This document shows positions 47,044 to 59,473 of a DNA stretch of 64,000 nt, piece after piece. The stretch's first letter is position 1, and each line of letters begins with the position of its first letter. Under the pieces are notes generated by a model. The model did not search any database, was not told where the DNA came from, and saw only the letters and a program-made list of their open reading frames with translations. Source of the stretch: Dermatemys mawii (taxonomy: Eukaryota; Chordata; Testudines; Dermatemydidae); assembly GCA_007922305.1 (NCBI GenBank), contig ML677335.1, positions 22,477,904 through 22,541,903 of the forward strand. The letters are read 5' to 3'. The position numbers were made by a program, and so were the translations under genes.

Positions 47044-48149
47044 ACCTAGAAAAATTCTGAGTGTAACTCTAAAACATGCAACTCTGATTAGCTTTAAACT
47101 AGCAACATGAAGTTTGTGCTTGATCCATTTAACCATTTACTTTTCTAAGTAACAGACTTGATTGACTCAAAGATGCAAGTTGTTGCTCTTACTTGCAGCG
47201 TCATGTATGTAATTTTAAATGCCTTTTCTTAGTTTACTTTTGTGTCTGTTCTGTACTTTTATTGGTCATAAAAGGGACTACAAAATGGTTCTGTTGTGTT
47301 CATGCTTCTCATGGGTCTTTTGAGTCATCTGCTCCATGTACTGTCAGAACCAAGTTTATTCCTGTCAGTATTGAGAAGTGCCTTCTTTTCTGCCTTTCCC
47401 TCCACCAACAGGCTGTCTAGTTCTGCTCCAGAACCTGTGTAGTAAGGGATGATGTGGGAACACAGCTTGGATTTTTTGTATACCAGGATGATCTTGCATC
47501 ACTGGCAGTTGGAAAAATCTTGTTTTGACTTGAAATTAAAAAGATCTGATCATAGAAGCAACTGATAAAGACTGAAAGGGGGACATGACGATGACTTTTT
47601 TAATTATAGCTTCACTTCAGATTAAAAATAGTGGTCTCTGTCTTTCTGCAGTTCTAATCTTGGAGTGAAATCCTTGCATTTTAAATCTTCATTCTGACAG
47701 TGTAGTTTCTGCTCTGAAATGAGTGTTCTGCCTCCTTAAATAGGCATCCACCTGATATAACCTGTGACTGTCTGAAACTCTTACCTCTAGGTGAGGCTGA
47801 GCTCTTGGTTCTAGGATCTTTCCAGGGCAGGAAGCTTGCTTAGATAAGGAGTCCTGAATTGTGTGAGTAATATGTTCGATACTTGGGGTAGAAAGGCAAG
47901 AGGAATCTACTTGAATGTGTTTTTTGTTTGAGAGGCATGGGGGAGGGTTGGATTCTTCTCTGGGCCCCAGGAAATGCCAGTGTATCCTGCTGTGGGATAT
48001 TTAAACTGCTTTCCACAGTGCTGATGCCTCTATGTTCCTAGGTTTCAGTTAATTATTGAACTTTCAAGCAGTGTTGCTGTCTTCCCATGAACCATCAGCA
48101 GGTGTTTGCACTATAATATATTCATTCTTCATAGCAGAGCAATCAAAGA

Positions 48150-49080
48150 TGTTTAGTCTGTTCCATCTGTGACCATCGCCTTTCTTCTTTTAACTTCTCT
48201 TATCCCAGTCCATCGCAGCTATTCCTACCTCCTCCCACTTCTCTGCTGTCCCCTCTCATTCACAGATACTACTTTACTTTAACTCCAGGATCTCCATTTT
48301 CAAGGCCTCTCTCTTCTTCACACCAGGGTCTTTGTTACCTTTCCTGGACGCTCAGTCCAACTCATCAGTTTCCAGCATTGGACCTGCCGCACTTCCTCTG
48401 TTCCTGTCCCCATGCTGCTGAGTGCCTTTGGAGAAAATCTGAGATCAATTTAACTTCCTCCACCACAGATAATCCTCCTTGCCATCGGCTCTATCACTTA
48501 ACATGCCAAAAAGCTTTTCTTCTTCCCTGACAGACTCCTAAACCCACAGCCCTCATGACTGCTTCGCCCTTGACTGTCTCTTCAAACCCACTCACCTATT
48601 ATACCTCCTTTCAGCCCAAGCTTTTAATAACTGGTTTCAAAAGAAAAATTAACACTATCTGCCATGAATTCTGGTTCCATCCCCTCCACCCCTATTCTCA
48701 ATCCTGGGATCCAGCGCTGAGCTGTTTGAGGTAGGAATTATTTTTTTGTTCTGTATTTGTACAGCATCTAGCATTATGGGATCCTGTCCATGACTGGGGC
48801 TGCTAGGCGCTATCACATACTACTAACAGTAATGGTGTGGCCTTCATACTCTTCATTGCTAATCCCTTGACCTTATCCCCCTTATCATCTTTCCACTCTT
48901 GCTCATTCTTATTCAATCTCTCATTCTCCTTTTCATCTACCTTTGTGTACAACACTTTTACAAAAACCAAGCCTGACTCCACACCACCTGCTTTCCTGGC
49001 TTCCAACCTTGTTGTCATCCTTGACAGACCATTTACCCTAATGTACAAGGATGCACTATTTCCAAAACCTATTGTTTTCT
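48150..49080. repeat. Pyrimidine-rich old LINE remnant with SINE-like tail inside
   Basis: Text such as GTCCCCATGCTGCTGAGTGCCTTTGGAGAAAATC and long C/T-rich stretches resemble an ancient L2/L3-type LINE. Inside, at about 48740-48815, TTCTGTATTTGTACAGCATCTAGCATTATGGG and GGCTGCTAGGCGCTA are a familiar amniote repeat tail. No frames survive. The assignment is from memory of similar repeats. Confidence 0.4.
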
Positions 49081-49124
49081 TTCTTTCCCTACAGCTCTGA
49101 CTTTTACTATGCCTCGGTAATCTT

Positions 49125-51420
49125 CTACATAGATTCCAAGGCCAGAAGGGACCATTCTGATCATCTAGTCTGATTTCCTGTGTAGCACAGGCCATAGAAC
49201 TTCCCCAAAATAATTCCTAGAGCAGATCTTTCAAAAAAAACCATCCAGTCTTGATTTTAAAAATTGTCAGTGATGGAGAATCAACCACATGCCTTGATAC
49301 ATTGTTCCAGCGGTTAGTTACTCTCACTGTTAAAAATTTGTCTTATTTCCCTTCATAATTTGTTTAGCTTCAGCTTCCAGCCTTTGGATAGTGTTATACC
49401 TTCCTCTGATAGATTGAAGAGCCCATTATTAAATATTTGTTCCCCATGTAGATACTTATAGACTGTAATCAAGTCATCCCTTAACCTACTCTTTGTAAAG
49501 CTAAATAGATTGAGCTCCTTGAATCTATCACTATAAGGCATGTTTTTCTAATCCTTTAATTATTCTCATGGTTCTTCTTGAATTATGGGCACTAGATGTG
49601 GATACAGTATTCCAGCAGTGGTCACACCAGTGCCAAATACAGGGGTAAAACAACCTTTTCTACTCCCTACTTGAGATTCCTGCGTTTATGCATCCCAGGA
49701 CTGCATTAGCTCTTTTGATCACAGCATCATACTGGTAGCTCATGTTCAGTTGATTATTCACCTCAGCCCCTAAATCTTTTTCAGTCACTGCTTCTCAGGA
49801 TAGAGTCCCCGATCCTTTAAGTATGGCCTTCTCCTTTTTCCACAGATGTAGACACATTCATTTAGCCATATTAAAATGCATATTGTTTGCTTGTGCCCAA
49901 TTCACTGAGTGAACTGGATCGCTCAGTCAGTTTCCCGTTCTCTTCATTATTTATTTCCTCCTCTTCCCACCAACAATTTTTGTGTCATCTGCAAACTTTA
50001 TCAGTGGTAACTTCATGTTTTCTTTCAGGTCACTGATAAAGATGTATAGCATAGAGCCAAGAACCGATGCCTGCAGGACCCCACTAAAAACAGACCCACT
50101 CAATGACAATTCGCCATTTACAGTTACATTTTGAGACCTATCAGCTAGCCAGTTTTTAATCTATTTAATGTGTGCCATGTTAATTTTATATCTTTGTAGG
50201 TTTTTTAATCAAAATGTCATGCGATAACAAGTCAAATGCTTACAAAAGTCCAAGTCCATGTCCATGAGTACTATCACCATTATCAACCAGATTTATAAAC
50301 TCATTAAGAAAGATATAAAGCTAGTTTGACAGAATCTCTTTTCCATAAACCCATGCTATTAATTACATTACCCTCCTTTAGTTCTTTATTAATTGAGTTC
50401 CATATCTTGCCCAGGACCAATGTGATGATGACAGTCTATAATTACCTGGATCATCCCATTTACCCCTTTTAAAAATTGGCACTACATTAACTTTCTTCCA
50501 GTCTACTGGAACTTGTCCATTAATCCAAGACCTTTTGAAAATCAACATTAACAGTTCAGTGAGCTCTTCAGCCAGCTCTTTCAAAATTCTTGGATGCAGG
50601 TTATCTGGACCTGCTGATTTTAAAACTGTGCAGCATCCATTTAATATTATGCACATATATTAGAAGAATAGAGAGAGTGTTAGCACCATATAATGAGACT
50701 GCATCATCAGATTTTCCTCAAATACAAAGCAGAAATATTTCTTCAACGCTTCTGCCTTTTCTGAATTGATAATTCTAACATTTCCATCTAGTAATAGGCC
50801 AGTAATATTGTCAGTATTCTTTTTGTTCCTAATATATGTATACAACTCATTATTGTCCTTAAATCTGTTGGCCATAGATTTCTCTTTGTGTCCTTGGCTT
50901 CCTTTATCAGTTTCCTACAATTCCTAACTTCTGATTTTATATTCATTACCATCAGCTTCCACTTTCTTCCATTTGTTGTTGGTTTTTACAGCTCCCTTTG
51001 CTTCCTCTCTAAACTAGGTTGTTTTTTAACCAGCACAGCTTTCTTCCTCGGTTGTGGGATTGTAGCTTTTTGGACAGCATGTAAGGTGGTGTTAAATGAT
51101 TCCAAATTACATTCAAATTTTTCTTATTAAATTACCCCACCCACCTGATTTGGCTCATAATTATTTTCAGCTTTGTGAAATTTTGGCCTTGTTGAAGCAC
51201 CGTGTGTGTGTGTGTCTGACGTGCGCACACACACACACAACTTTATTGTGCTTGCGCATTATGAATGTGATCAAGTCACGATCACTTGTGCCTAAACTAC
51301 CATTAACTTTTAGTTCTATAATTGGTTCCTTTTTATCTGTTAGGACAAGTCTAATATAGAATTCTCTCATCTTGGCTGCAACACTTTTTGAGTTAGGAAA
51401 TTACTATCAAGGATGTTTTA
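49125..51420 (-). mobile_element. Long CR1 LINE copy, minus strand, degenerate
   Basis: The low-coordinate end (GGCCAGAAGGGACCATTCTGATCATCTAGTCTGA) is a CR1 3' UTR in complement. Further right, minus-strand frames give RT sequence (SAGPDNLHPRILKELAEELT, VDWKKVNVVPIFKRGKWDDP at 50378-50656), the linker (NELYTYIRNKKN, SEKAEALKKYF at 50660-50875) and the end of the endonuclease domain (ELKVNGSLGTSDRDLITFIM at 51167-51370). The catalytic RT palm motif is not visible and 49550-50370 appears non-coding, so the copy is probably composite or internally deleted. In EIF4EBP2 intron 1. Confidence 0.85.
51198..51242. repeat. Inverted dinucleotide microsatellite (GT)n…(AC)n
   Basis: CCGTGTGTGTGTGTGTCTGA is followed by CGTGCGCACACACACACACA, so the two tracts are reverse complements and can pair as a hairpin. 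It lies within the CR1 copy. Confidence 0.85.
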
Positions 51421-51514
51421 TTACTGGCAGCAAAAGACCTTCTGCATGTCACTCAGAATGAAGTACCCCATGATTGCAGTTTGACACTATGCCCCATAGT
51501 CTTCTTAGAGATAT

Positions 51515-52650
51515 TGTTATGATATGAATATGGCATCACTAAGATGCATTATGCAAGATAGTTCATGTGAAGAATCACTGGAAAGATTGATTTACTGAAT
51601 GCGATTATCCTATTTGTATACGTGTGTCATTTCTGTATCTGAAGTTAGGAGTATTGACTATGTAACAATTAATGTGGGTTTGTGCCTGTGGAATGCCCAC
51701 CAGACAAAATGCAATCAGTCTGGTTGGTTAGTCAATAGGCCATTAGGGAGAATAATAGGACTTTGAAGATACTAATCTCCCACCTTCCTGAGAAGTCTTC
51801 CTGAGGATTTATGGCTGTTTTGACACTGCAGGGTCATGTGATTATGTCACTGGGTACTGGACTCCATCTTGGACAGCTAGTACTTTTCGACTAGTAGAGA
51901 ATGGGGATCAAACTGGGAAACAAAGGATTCCCTCCATATGTAAGTCCTATTTAAGGCTGGGGAGTGAGTTAATCGGGGTTGGTTCTTCACTGACTGCTAA
52001 AAACAGCTAAGAGTGATCTGGGGAAGAAGGGACTGGACCCAGGCTAGAAAGTCCTCGCCTATGAAAGGAATACCTGGAGTTCTAAACTGCAAGCAAGAGC
52101 AGTTTGTCTTCAGGAAAGTGCAACTTGCTTAAAACAACATTAAGATGAAAAATTACTACTTGTAGCCAGTTTGTTTAGTGTTCTAAGCTTAGTTTTTATT
52201 TGCTTTATTTGCTCAGTAATCTGCCTTGATCTGTTTGGTATCACTTAAAATCTAGTCTTTGTAGTTAATAAACCTGTTTTGTTTTTTCTAAACCAGTTTG
52301 TGCAATTCATAACCGGGGGGCAAAAAGCTGTGCATATCTTCCTCCACATTGAGAGAGTGGGTGATTTTCATGAGCTTACGCTGTGCAGCATAAGACGATA
52401 CATTTTTGGTGTTTGCACCCCATGGGGGTGTGCACTTGAGTACTTGCCAATCCTCTAGCTAATTTTTCCCATACAGAGCTGATTTCAGTGTCTATTTTTC
52501 TGCATCTGGGCGTGTCCCTACCTGTGTGTGTGTTTGAGGGCCTGGCACAGCAGGACAGGGTGAGGGAGCCCAGACTGGTGGAATACGGGGTCTCAGTGGG
52601 ACTCGAGTACATCAGGTGGCACTCCAGAGTAGAGGGCAACCCATCACACA
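51515..52650 (+). mobile_element. LTR-like element, boundaries approximate
   Basis: GATATGAATATGGCATCACTAAGATGC at the left and TTAATAAACCTGTTTTGTTTTTTC near 52265 (a possible poly(A) signal) belong to a repeat I associate with turtle LTRs. The interior is non-coding. Sharp ends and a target duplication could not be assigned. It borders the 5' side of the long CR1 copy. Confidence 0.45.
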
Positions 52651-53866
52651 GGTTCTTTTCCTACACATTGTAGAAAGGTGCATAAGGAAGTGGTGATTTG
52701 TGGTCTGTAGCCAGCACCAACTAGTACCCTATCTTATGCTTTACGTGTTAGGATATTGATCCATATGCCCCCAAGATGATAATCTTCCCAGTTATCAGTG
52801 ATTTGGAAACAGGTAATGCCATTTTTGACATAGACTGCTACTCCCCGATCCCCTTTCACTCACTCAATCCTTTCTATATGGGCACTCAGTACAGGTAATA
52901 GTACCAGTGGGCAACAGTCCACATTACAAAAACTGTCACCATGATTGGCGCTCATGGATATAGAGGCCAGCAAGGGTGACAAGTAGTATTTCATAGTATA
53001 ACTTGATACAACTGTCCTTTCACCTCACACCCTAGAAGTTGCACCAGGTTACACTGGAAGCACTTTGGAGAGGATACTTGCATTATCCTGTCCATGTCAT
53101 CTTATGCTATGGATAAATAGAAAACTTCATTGTCCAGAGCTGTCGGTTTCCTTTCACAAACACTGCATTAACACCACCACAAAAGTTGTAAAAGTTAAGC
53201 CTGGTCAGCAAGTCTGGTTTTGGACTTTGTCTGTAATGTTAAACTGGAGCGAGTCTACTTATGTTTATTTGGTGTTTATAAGGTGCTTGGGGACATAGGG
53301 AATGTTGATATTTGTTATACAGTTTGAAATGAAGTTGTCCAGTAGTTCTCCCCCTTTATTACTTTCTTAGGTAACAGAAAAAGACTGAAATGTGGATATG
53401 CCGGGGGCGGGGAGGGAGGGTGGGATTTATGAAATAGGACTGGTTTCAGGTTAAGACTTTTTTATACTCTCTCTCATTTTGAGGACACTATGAGTTGTCC
53501 CAAGGGTGGATTCTCCAGTGCTTGACATAGTTCTGACATGAGAGCACCTATATGTAGAGTGTTGATCTGGTGACATGCATTTAATCAGTGCCTCTTTAGG
53601 ATTGCAGGAGTGGTGGGGGAACAGGCCTTTGAACTGAGGAAAAAGGCAGTGTCATTCTGTATAGAGCAGCAGGAAATGATTGGAGTTGACATATCTTCCA
53701 AGCCAAAATGCCGCTTATCATTTCTTTTCATTGTACCAGCCTGTGGATGGTACACCAAGTGCCTCTTTCATCTAAACCCTGCTCACATTGACACGTCATT
53801 ATCAGCACACGTTCTGTCTGTCTTCTTGCATGCTGATTTTTCTCCTTTTGACTGATTGTGTGCTAG
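52651..53866 (+). other. EIF4EBP2 intron 1, last part
   Basis: No element recognised. It ends with a T-rich tract and the TGCTAG acceptor of coding exon 2. Intron stretches 47052-48149, 54044-54515 and 55050-55962 are also without recognised features. Confidence 0.55.
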
Positions 53867-54043
53867 GTACCCGAATCATCTACGACCGTAAGTTTCTGTT
53901 GGATCGCCGCAATTCCCCCATGGCTCAGACCCCACCATGCCACCTCCCAAATATTCCAGGAGTCACCAGTCCTGGTACCATGGTCGAGGATTCCAAAGTG
54001 GAAATAAACAATCTGAACAATCATGACAGGAAGACTGCAATGG
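53867..54043 (+). CDS. EIF4EBP2: EIF4EBP2 coding exon 2 (eIF4E-binding core)
   Basis: Central exon of 4E-BP2, 177 bases, starting after a TGTGCTAG acceptor and ending before a GTAAGAG donor. The split codon G|GT restores Gly47. It encodes the canonical eIF4E-binding motif YxxxxL-phi as YDRKFLL at residues 52-58, then RRNSP and AQTPP, whose Ser63 and Thr68 correspond to human Ser65 and Thr70. A secondary-binding stretch PGVTSPGT follows. The Asn-rich NNLNN tract at residues 94-98 has one fewer NNL unit than my recollection of human 4E-BP2. The exon is intact and in phase with both neighbours. About 12.5 kb of intron 1 separates it from exon 1, much of it CR1 and LTR-like sequence. Confidence 0.97.
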
Positions 54044-54523
54044 GTAAGAGAGACTGAGTGATGGTAGTGGCTGATACTCTGATTAATGTTGTTATAGCTC
54101 TCTTGTTTGTGACTTGAGCAGATCTTGTGCTCAGATATCACTGTGATGGGCTCATTATATATAAATATCTGGAGCCTGAAATTTAATATGTAGGTTTCCT
54201 TTTTCAGAGTCATTTTTGTTTTCCGTAATTGTTGTTTAAGTCTTAGGGACAACAAAAAAGACTTGTCTGGTTTCAGAAATATTTAACTTAAATATGGCTT
54301 CATTTCCCCCCCCTGCACCCCCGAAGCTTTGCATCCTGAATCCATTATATGAAATAATACATTTAGAGGGTTTTTATATATCTGTTAGGGGTATAAACTG
54401 TTAATGAGTTAACCAGTAAGCATTAGGCACACTGCCCCCTGCCCCACCCTACTAGCCAGCTGCCCATCTCGCTGCCCAGAGCAACCCCAGCCCTTCTCCC
54501 TTTAATCGGCTAACCATTTAAAC

Positions 54524-55041
54524 CAGGGATCTCAAACTCAAATCACCACGAGGGCCACATAAGAACTAGTACACTGGCCCAAGGGCTGCATCACTGACAC
54601 CTTTTTTCAAATAAAGGTACAAAAGCCCCCTTGCTGGCCCCGGTCCCACTCCACCTCTTCCATGAGGCCCCAACCCTCCCCCGCCTCTTCCTGCCCCTGC
54701 CTTGCCCCAACCTGCCTCTTCCCCACCTCAGCTCCATCCCCCTGCCTCTATTCCAACCACTTCCCCAAATCCCTGTCCCTGCCCCACCTCTTCTTTGCCT
54801 CCTCCCCTGAGCACGCAGCTCCCTGCTCCTCCCTCCTCCATCCTGGAAAGCACTAGGTGCTGGCTGTTTGGCAGCGGGAAGGACCTGCAGGTAGGCAGAG
54901 GAGCTGGGACGCAGCTTGCTTTGGGGGTGGGGAGGTGTGGCGAGTGAAGGGAGCTTGGTGGCCACAGGAAATAACTCCAGGGGGGTGTGGGGAGCTTGGC
55001 GGGCCTCAGCGAATAACTCCGCCATGTGCTTAAGACCCCTG
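54524..55041. mobile_element. hAT-type non-autonomous element in EIF4EBP2 intron 2
   Basis: CAGGGATCTCAAACTCAAATC at the left; TTAAGACCCCTG at the right. Flanks ATTTAAAC and GTTTAAAC match at 7 of 8. The C-rich 518-bp interior gives spurious Pro/Ser-rich frames. It sits in the 1.9-kb intron between coding exons 2 and 3. Confidence 0.75.
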
Positions 55042-55962
55042 GTTTAAACAATATTTACATTCCTGTATCTGTAAGGATTTTATACTGCCATCCATTGCTC
55101 CTAAGCATCTTCATTGAAAATTGTTAGCCATAGCATAGTCCTTAGTGGACTTCATGAAGTTTTTGGTACTCCTCCTGCTTTTGGTTAAAATTTGTTTGGC
55201 GTGTATGTGTTCTGTTGGTTCAGGATTATTTTTATTTTATTGTATTATTTTATTTTTTGGAAGTGGGGAGCATTTGGGTAGATAGGAGTGTCAATGTGCA
55301 TGCCATTCTTGCCATAGTAGAAAAACTTTTTTTAAAAAATGCAGAAAGCTTGTTCGAAGATCAAAAACTCCTATGTGTACAAGGATGTGTTTAAGCAGGT
55401 AACTGTTTCCTGCTGTATCATATCTTTCCATAGACAATGGGCCACCGGGTGGCTTTCAAGCTATTTTTTTTTTTAATGAGATGTGGGTAGCAAGAGCAAT
55501 GCTCATAACTTCAAGGGGATAAAGTGTCTTTTTGCAGTAATATGGCTCGTTACGTGTTCATAGGACCGCAGATGCATTAATTAATATTTAGCAAGAAGTA
55601 GGACATTTGCATTGAGGCTGTTACTGATCTTCATAGGACCTTTTACAAATAAAGAACATAAGATAAACTGACAAACATTTGTGACATTTTGATGATAACT
55701 GAGACAGGGCTGTCCACTCTGTCCTTAATGCACATTGTAAGTGATTGCGACATGTCCCAAGAAGAGCATGTTCTTCCATAATAGGGCAAATCAGATAATT
55801 CATCTGTTGTGCAAGGGTAATTATGGGAATGAAATTTTCCATTATCTTATTTATCAGAAGATATGTTAGGAAATAGGGTTGGGAGGTATGCAGGGATAGT
55901 CTTTCCTCTTGAGGACTTTCTGAGATCTCCCTCTAATGCTGCTCTCCTTTTTCTGTTGCCAG

Positions 55963-55994
55963 GGGATGATGCTCAGTTTGAGATGGACATCTGA
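55963..55994 (+). CDS. EIF4EBP2: EIF4EBP2 coding exon 3 (TOS motif and stop)
   Basis: Short terminal coding exon of 32 bases, preceded by a pyrimidine-rich tract and TTGCCAG acceptor. It completes Gly106 and encodes DDAQFEMDI followed by TGA at 55992-55994. FEMDI (residues 111-115) is the TOS motif by which 4E-BPs dock on Raptor in mTORC1. The three exons sum to 348 bases, that is 115 codons plus stop. Human 4E-BP2 is 120 residues, and the difference is accounted for by two residues near the N-terminus and one NNL unit. The exon is too short to be found as an open frame; it was located from the expected C-terminus and splice phase. Confidence 0.96.
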
Positions 55995-58599
55995 TTACCC
56001 CAGAGCGTAACCATGGAGAGGCAGCAATTCCTGATACCTGTGCATACTCGATTCTGCTAATAGGATCAGTAACTGAAAGGTGGAAGAGGCGGCGGTAGCA
56101 GCAGTCTCCATCAGACTCCCCACCTCATCTTCCAAGTGCCAAAGGATAAAAAGACCAGCTCCCCAACCCTGGTTCCCCCTCCCCCCATTTTAAACTCCCA
56201 TCTCCCTGCTCTGTGACTGAATGGATGCCCTTGTCAAATTACACAGAGCTGAGGAACACTCCGAGTGGAACCTTGGCATCTTGCACTTTAGAGGCACCCT
56301 GTCAAACCATACACAAGCGAGAACGTACCTCCATGACCAATTGGATATTTATTGCAAACAGCAAAGGGGTCAGGGACCGGTGGATTTATGCTCAGTGGAG
56401 ATGGCATTTTCCCTGTTCCCCTCCCGTCAGCCTGATCCCAGCTCACAAAGGGCTTACGTGTGCACAGCAAGTAACCAGTTGTAATATGGTGTCTCAAATC
56501 ACTCACGTTTTAGAGACTGCAAGGAATAGTGGGGACAGGTAAGAGTCTCTGCTCAGTCTGAGTTCTTTTTCCTCAGTGTGCAGAGCACTCATTTGAGTAA
56601 CTCTGGGGGAACCTGGGTACTAGTCCCACTTGTGACCTCGCTCCATGACTGTGTGTGCTCTGCAATGTAACATGTTCTCTCTTCTGGAGAAGTATAAGCT
56701 TACTTCATTTGCTCCTGTACCTCCTTGGTTTCCATCCCACTGCCAAACTTCTTTTGATAATACTTCTTAATGTTCTGTGTTTTTAGAGGAAGCTGTCAGT
56801 TCATTATACTGCTGATTCCTCCTCTTCCTTTCTTTCCATCCCAAAGGAATGTCACTCAAAACTTCTTACTTTCAGAAACTTAACCCTTTATTCCCTGAGT
56901 ACTTTGAGTCCATCAATGCTAAATCAAAACTTTTTTTTTCCGGGATATGGGGAAGGGTATCTTTTATTATCCTCAGGATTTCCTCCATTTTTGCCCTGGT
57001 TAGTTTCTCCTGAGTTCTTTGTTGGTCCACACTGTAGACTTATATTGAAGGTACTGCAGTAATGGTTAACTTCCATCATCCCCCATCTCTCTTGCATTAG
57101 GAGGGGCGTTTTTCCCCACTAACAGTTTTAATGAATACACTTATTAAATGCTTATAGTTTCTTTTTTTTTTTTTCTTTTTTTTTTTAAGACCTCCCATCA
57201 GATGGGAAAAAGCAAATGTTAACAAGCACTCTCTTGAGGAACAGTGGGTCTGCTTCTCATCTTACACCATCCTTCCATTCATAGTTCACTGTACTCCTTT
57301 CATTCACTGCCTCCATTACTTTTCCTCGAAGACATTTTGTTGGCAACTTTTATGTTCACTGCTGGGGTGTATATTGGCTGTCTTGTAAAATAGAACATTC
57401 GCCTGTATGGGTCATTTTTGGTCCCATTCTGTCCAGTGCTGCTCCTGTCCATATCTTGCCAAAGGGATTAGCTGGACTACTGTGGATTTTACAAGAGTGT
57501 GATGCTTCTGGTCAGTTCCTGTCTGGCCTTGCCACTTGAAAGTTCTTGATGAGTTTGATTTAGTTGCTGAGGGCATTGCTCAAACTGTAGCTGGACTTGT
57601 TTTCCATTGCCCTGGTAGCTGGGAGACTGTATATCTGACATGTGGTCAGAAATTTACACAGCTCAGTTATAAATTTGAAAAAGACCCTGTTTTCTCTTTT
57701 GGTATGCAGAGGGGACACTTTCCTGGTAAAATACTTCTTTGGGGAAGGAAGGTTTCCTGAAAAACTCTCATTTTCCTCTTCCCTTCAAAATGTGAATAAC
57801 ACAGGAACAAAAAACCCTTTGTAATGTTTGATCTCTCAGGAATAGACTCTTTAATGTATCTGGGAAATGCAGGCTCTCCTTAAAGTTTAATGATGGCCAG
57901 AAGAGTGACAGAGATGTAGTTTTAATGTCCTGTATTTATTCTCTGGCATTATTCTACCTATGTTTAGTATGAAGGAGCTATAGAAAGCTTAGTTGTACTT
58001 TGTCTCTCTCAGATCCAATTTGTTCAGTTCAGATATTTTTAAAGTGCACTGAGTTCCGCCTCATGTAGGAAACACTGACTTTTTTTCCCCTCCCCCCATT
58101 CTGCTTCATGCATCACCACTAATAGTTTCTGGAATTTAGCAGGCAACTTTGTTGATGAGGCAGAACAGAATCCAGATTTGCTCTGTAGTGCTGATAATAG
58201 TAAAAACTTGGGTTTGTCAGTGAACTAAGCAGAGTTGATTTGGAAGAAACAGGACGAAGAAAGGGGCAGTGACAAAGTATTGTTAGTCACTTTTATCATC
58301 ATAGTGATACGTTTTGTTTTGTTCGCAACTTCTCAGCTTTTCAAAGCACCATAGAGGGGTTCAGCTATTTGACTCTTTTATAACAAGAAATGTGCAGCTA
58401 ACATCCTGTTGCAACACTGAAAATTTATCCCTAAGTGTACAGTGCAGCAAGAGCTTCCATTATTCAACAATCCTCTTAGCTATCAGCCTGAGAAATCATT
58501 CTGACTTCTGTCAACTTGAGATGTTTTTGGGTTGTGGGGTTGTTTTTTAAAAGAAAAAAAAACAAAAAACAACAAAACAGAAACAAGCATCCAGAGAGG

Positions 58600-58830
58600 A
58601 AAGGATGGTCTGGAGGTTGAGACATTGGAGTAGGATTAAGAAAATCGGGGGTTTGTTTCTGGCACTGCTATGGTATTCCTGTCTGACCTTGGGCAAATGA
58701 CTTAGTCTCTCCGTGCTTTAGTTTCCCATCTGTAAAATAGGGATAACAGCACTTCCCCATGTCACAAGGGTGTTGTGAGGATAAATTCATTAGTATTTGA
58801 GAGACCATCAGATACATTGGAAATAGGGGT
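58600..58830 (+). repeat. MIR / CORE-SINE remnant in the 3' UTR region
   Basis: TGACCTTGGGCAAATGACTTAGTCTCTCC, then TTAGTTTCCCATCTGTAAAATAGGGATAA, is the unmistakable MIR core. It lies downstream of the EIF4EBP2 stop codon and probably inside the transcript. Confidence 0.88.
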
Positions 58831-58999
58831 TATAGAAAAGCATAAAAAGACATTTTTAAAAAAAAACACAGGAGAATGTCATGAAAGTGGAAATTGTGTT
58901 AAAAACACCAGCATTTTGTGCAGTGACAGATTTCTGCTGTCTTGTGCTTTCTCCCCCCGTCCCCTGGACATGCCATGGTGCCATGAAAAATGGTAACTG

Positions 59000-59005
59000 A
59001 ATAAA
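59000..59005 (+). terminator. EIF4EBP2: Candidate polyadenylation signal AATAAA
   Basis: AATAAA hexamer in the expected 3' UTR of EIF4EBP2. Position only; use is not shown. Confidence 0.3.
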
Positions 59006-59377
59006 AATAGTGCACTCAACAAACATTCTAGTCAGTTTGGATAAAGAGTTCTCACCTATTTTGGTCACTGCAGTGCCCTGTAATCTTAATGCCCCGTAAG
59101 ATGCAATTCCACATGGTCATACTTCCACACTCACACTTCCAGTTTGAATTTAGATTTTGATTAGAATCTCCATTTCTGTGCCTCCTGCTGCTGATCACTC
59201 TCATAGGCAATCAGTTGCATCTGTGACACCAGAAGTGTGGGGCGGAACCTATCATACCTTTCACCTTGGTGTCATCCTAGTTGAACAATCAAAATCTGAA
59301 TTCAATTGTTTGCCATTTAAAATGGCACTATCAGGTTAAAAACAGTTTATTTTAAACATGTCATGTCCTTGTTTGTT

Positions 59378-59383
59378 AATAAA
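59378..59383 (+). terminator. EIF4EBP2: Candidate polyadenylation signal AATAAA
   Basis: AATAAA followed by an AT-rich stretch, about 3.4 kb after the stop codon and just left of a CR1 fragment. Use is not shown. Confidence 0.35.
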
Positions 59384-59473
59384 ACTGATACACAATATAA
59401 TTAATTTATTTTTATCCATTAATAATTCTTGTTTACTATTTCCACTACACTTGGCCATTTTTATATTCCAAAG

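Larger units (their letters stand above)
55995..59400 (+). other. EIF4EBP2: EIF4EBP2 3' UTR (extent uncertain)
   Basis: Sequence following the TGA at 55992-55994, with no splice or coding signal. Human EIF4EBP2 has an unusually long 3' UTR of several kilobases, so a long UTR is expected. AATAAA hexamers are present at 59000-59005 and 59378-59383. The second lies just before a CR1 fragment at about 59474. Either could be a polyadenylation site, or the UTR could run further right; the sequence does not decide this. A MIR-like SINE is embedded at about 58600-58830 and long T tracts at 57161-57187. Confidence 0.6.
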
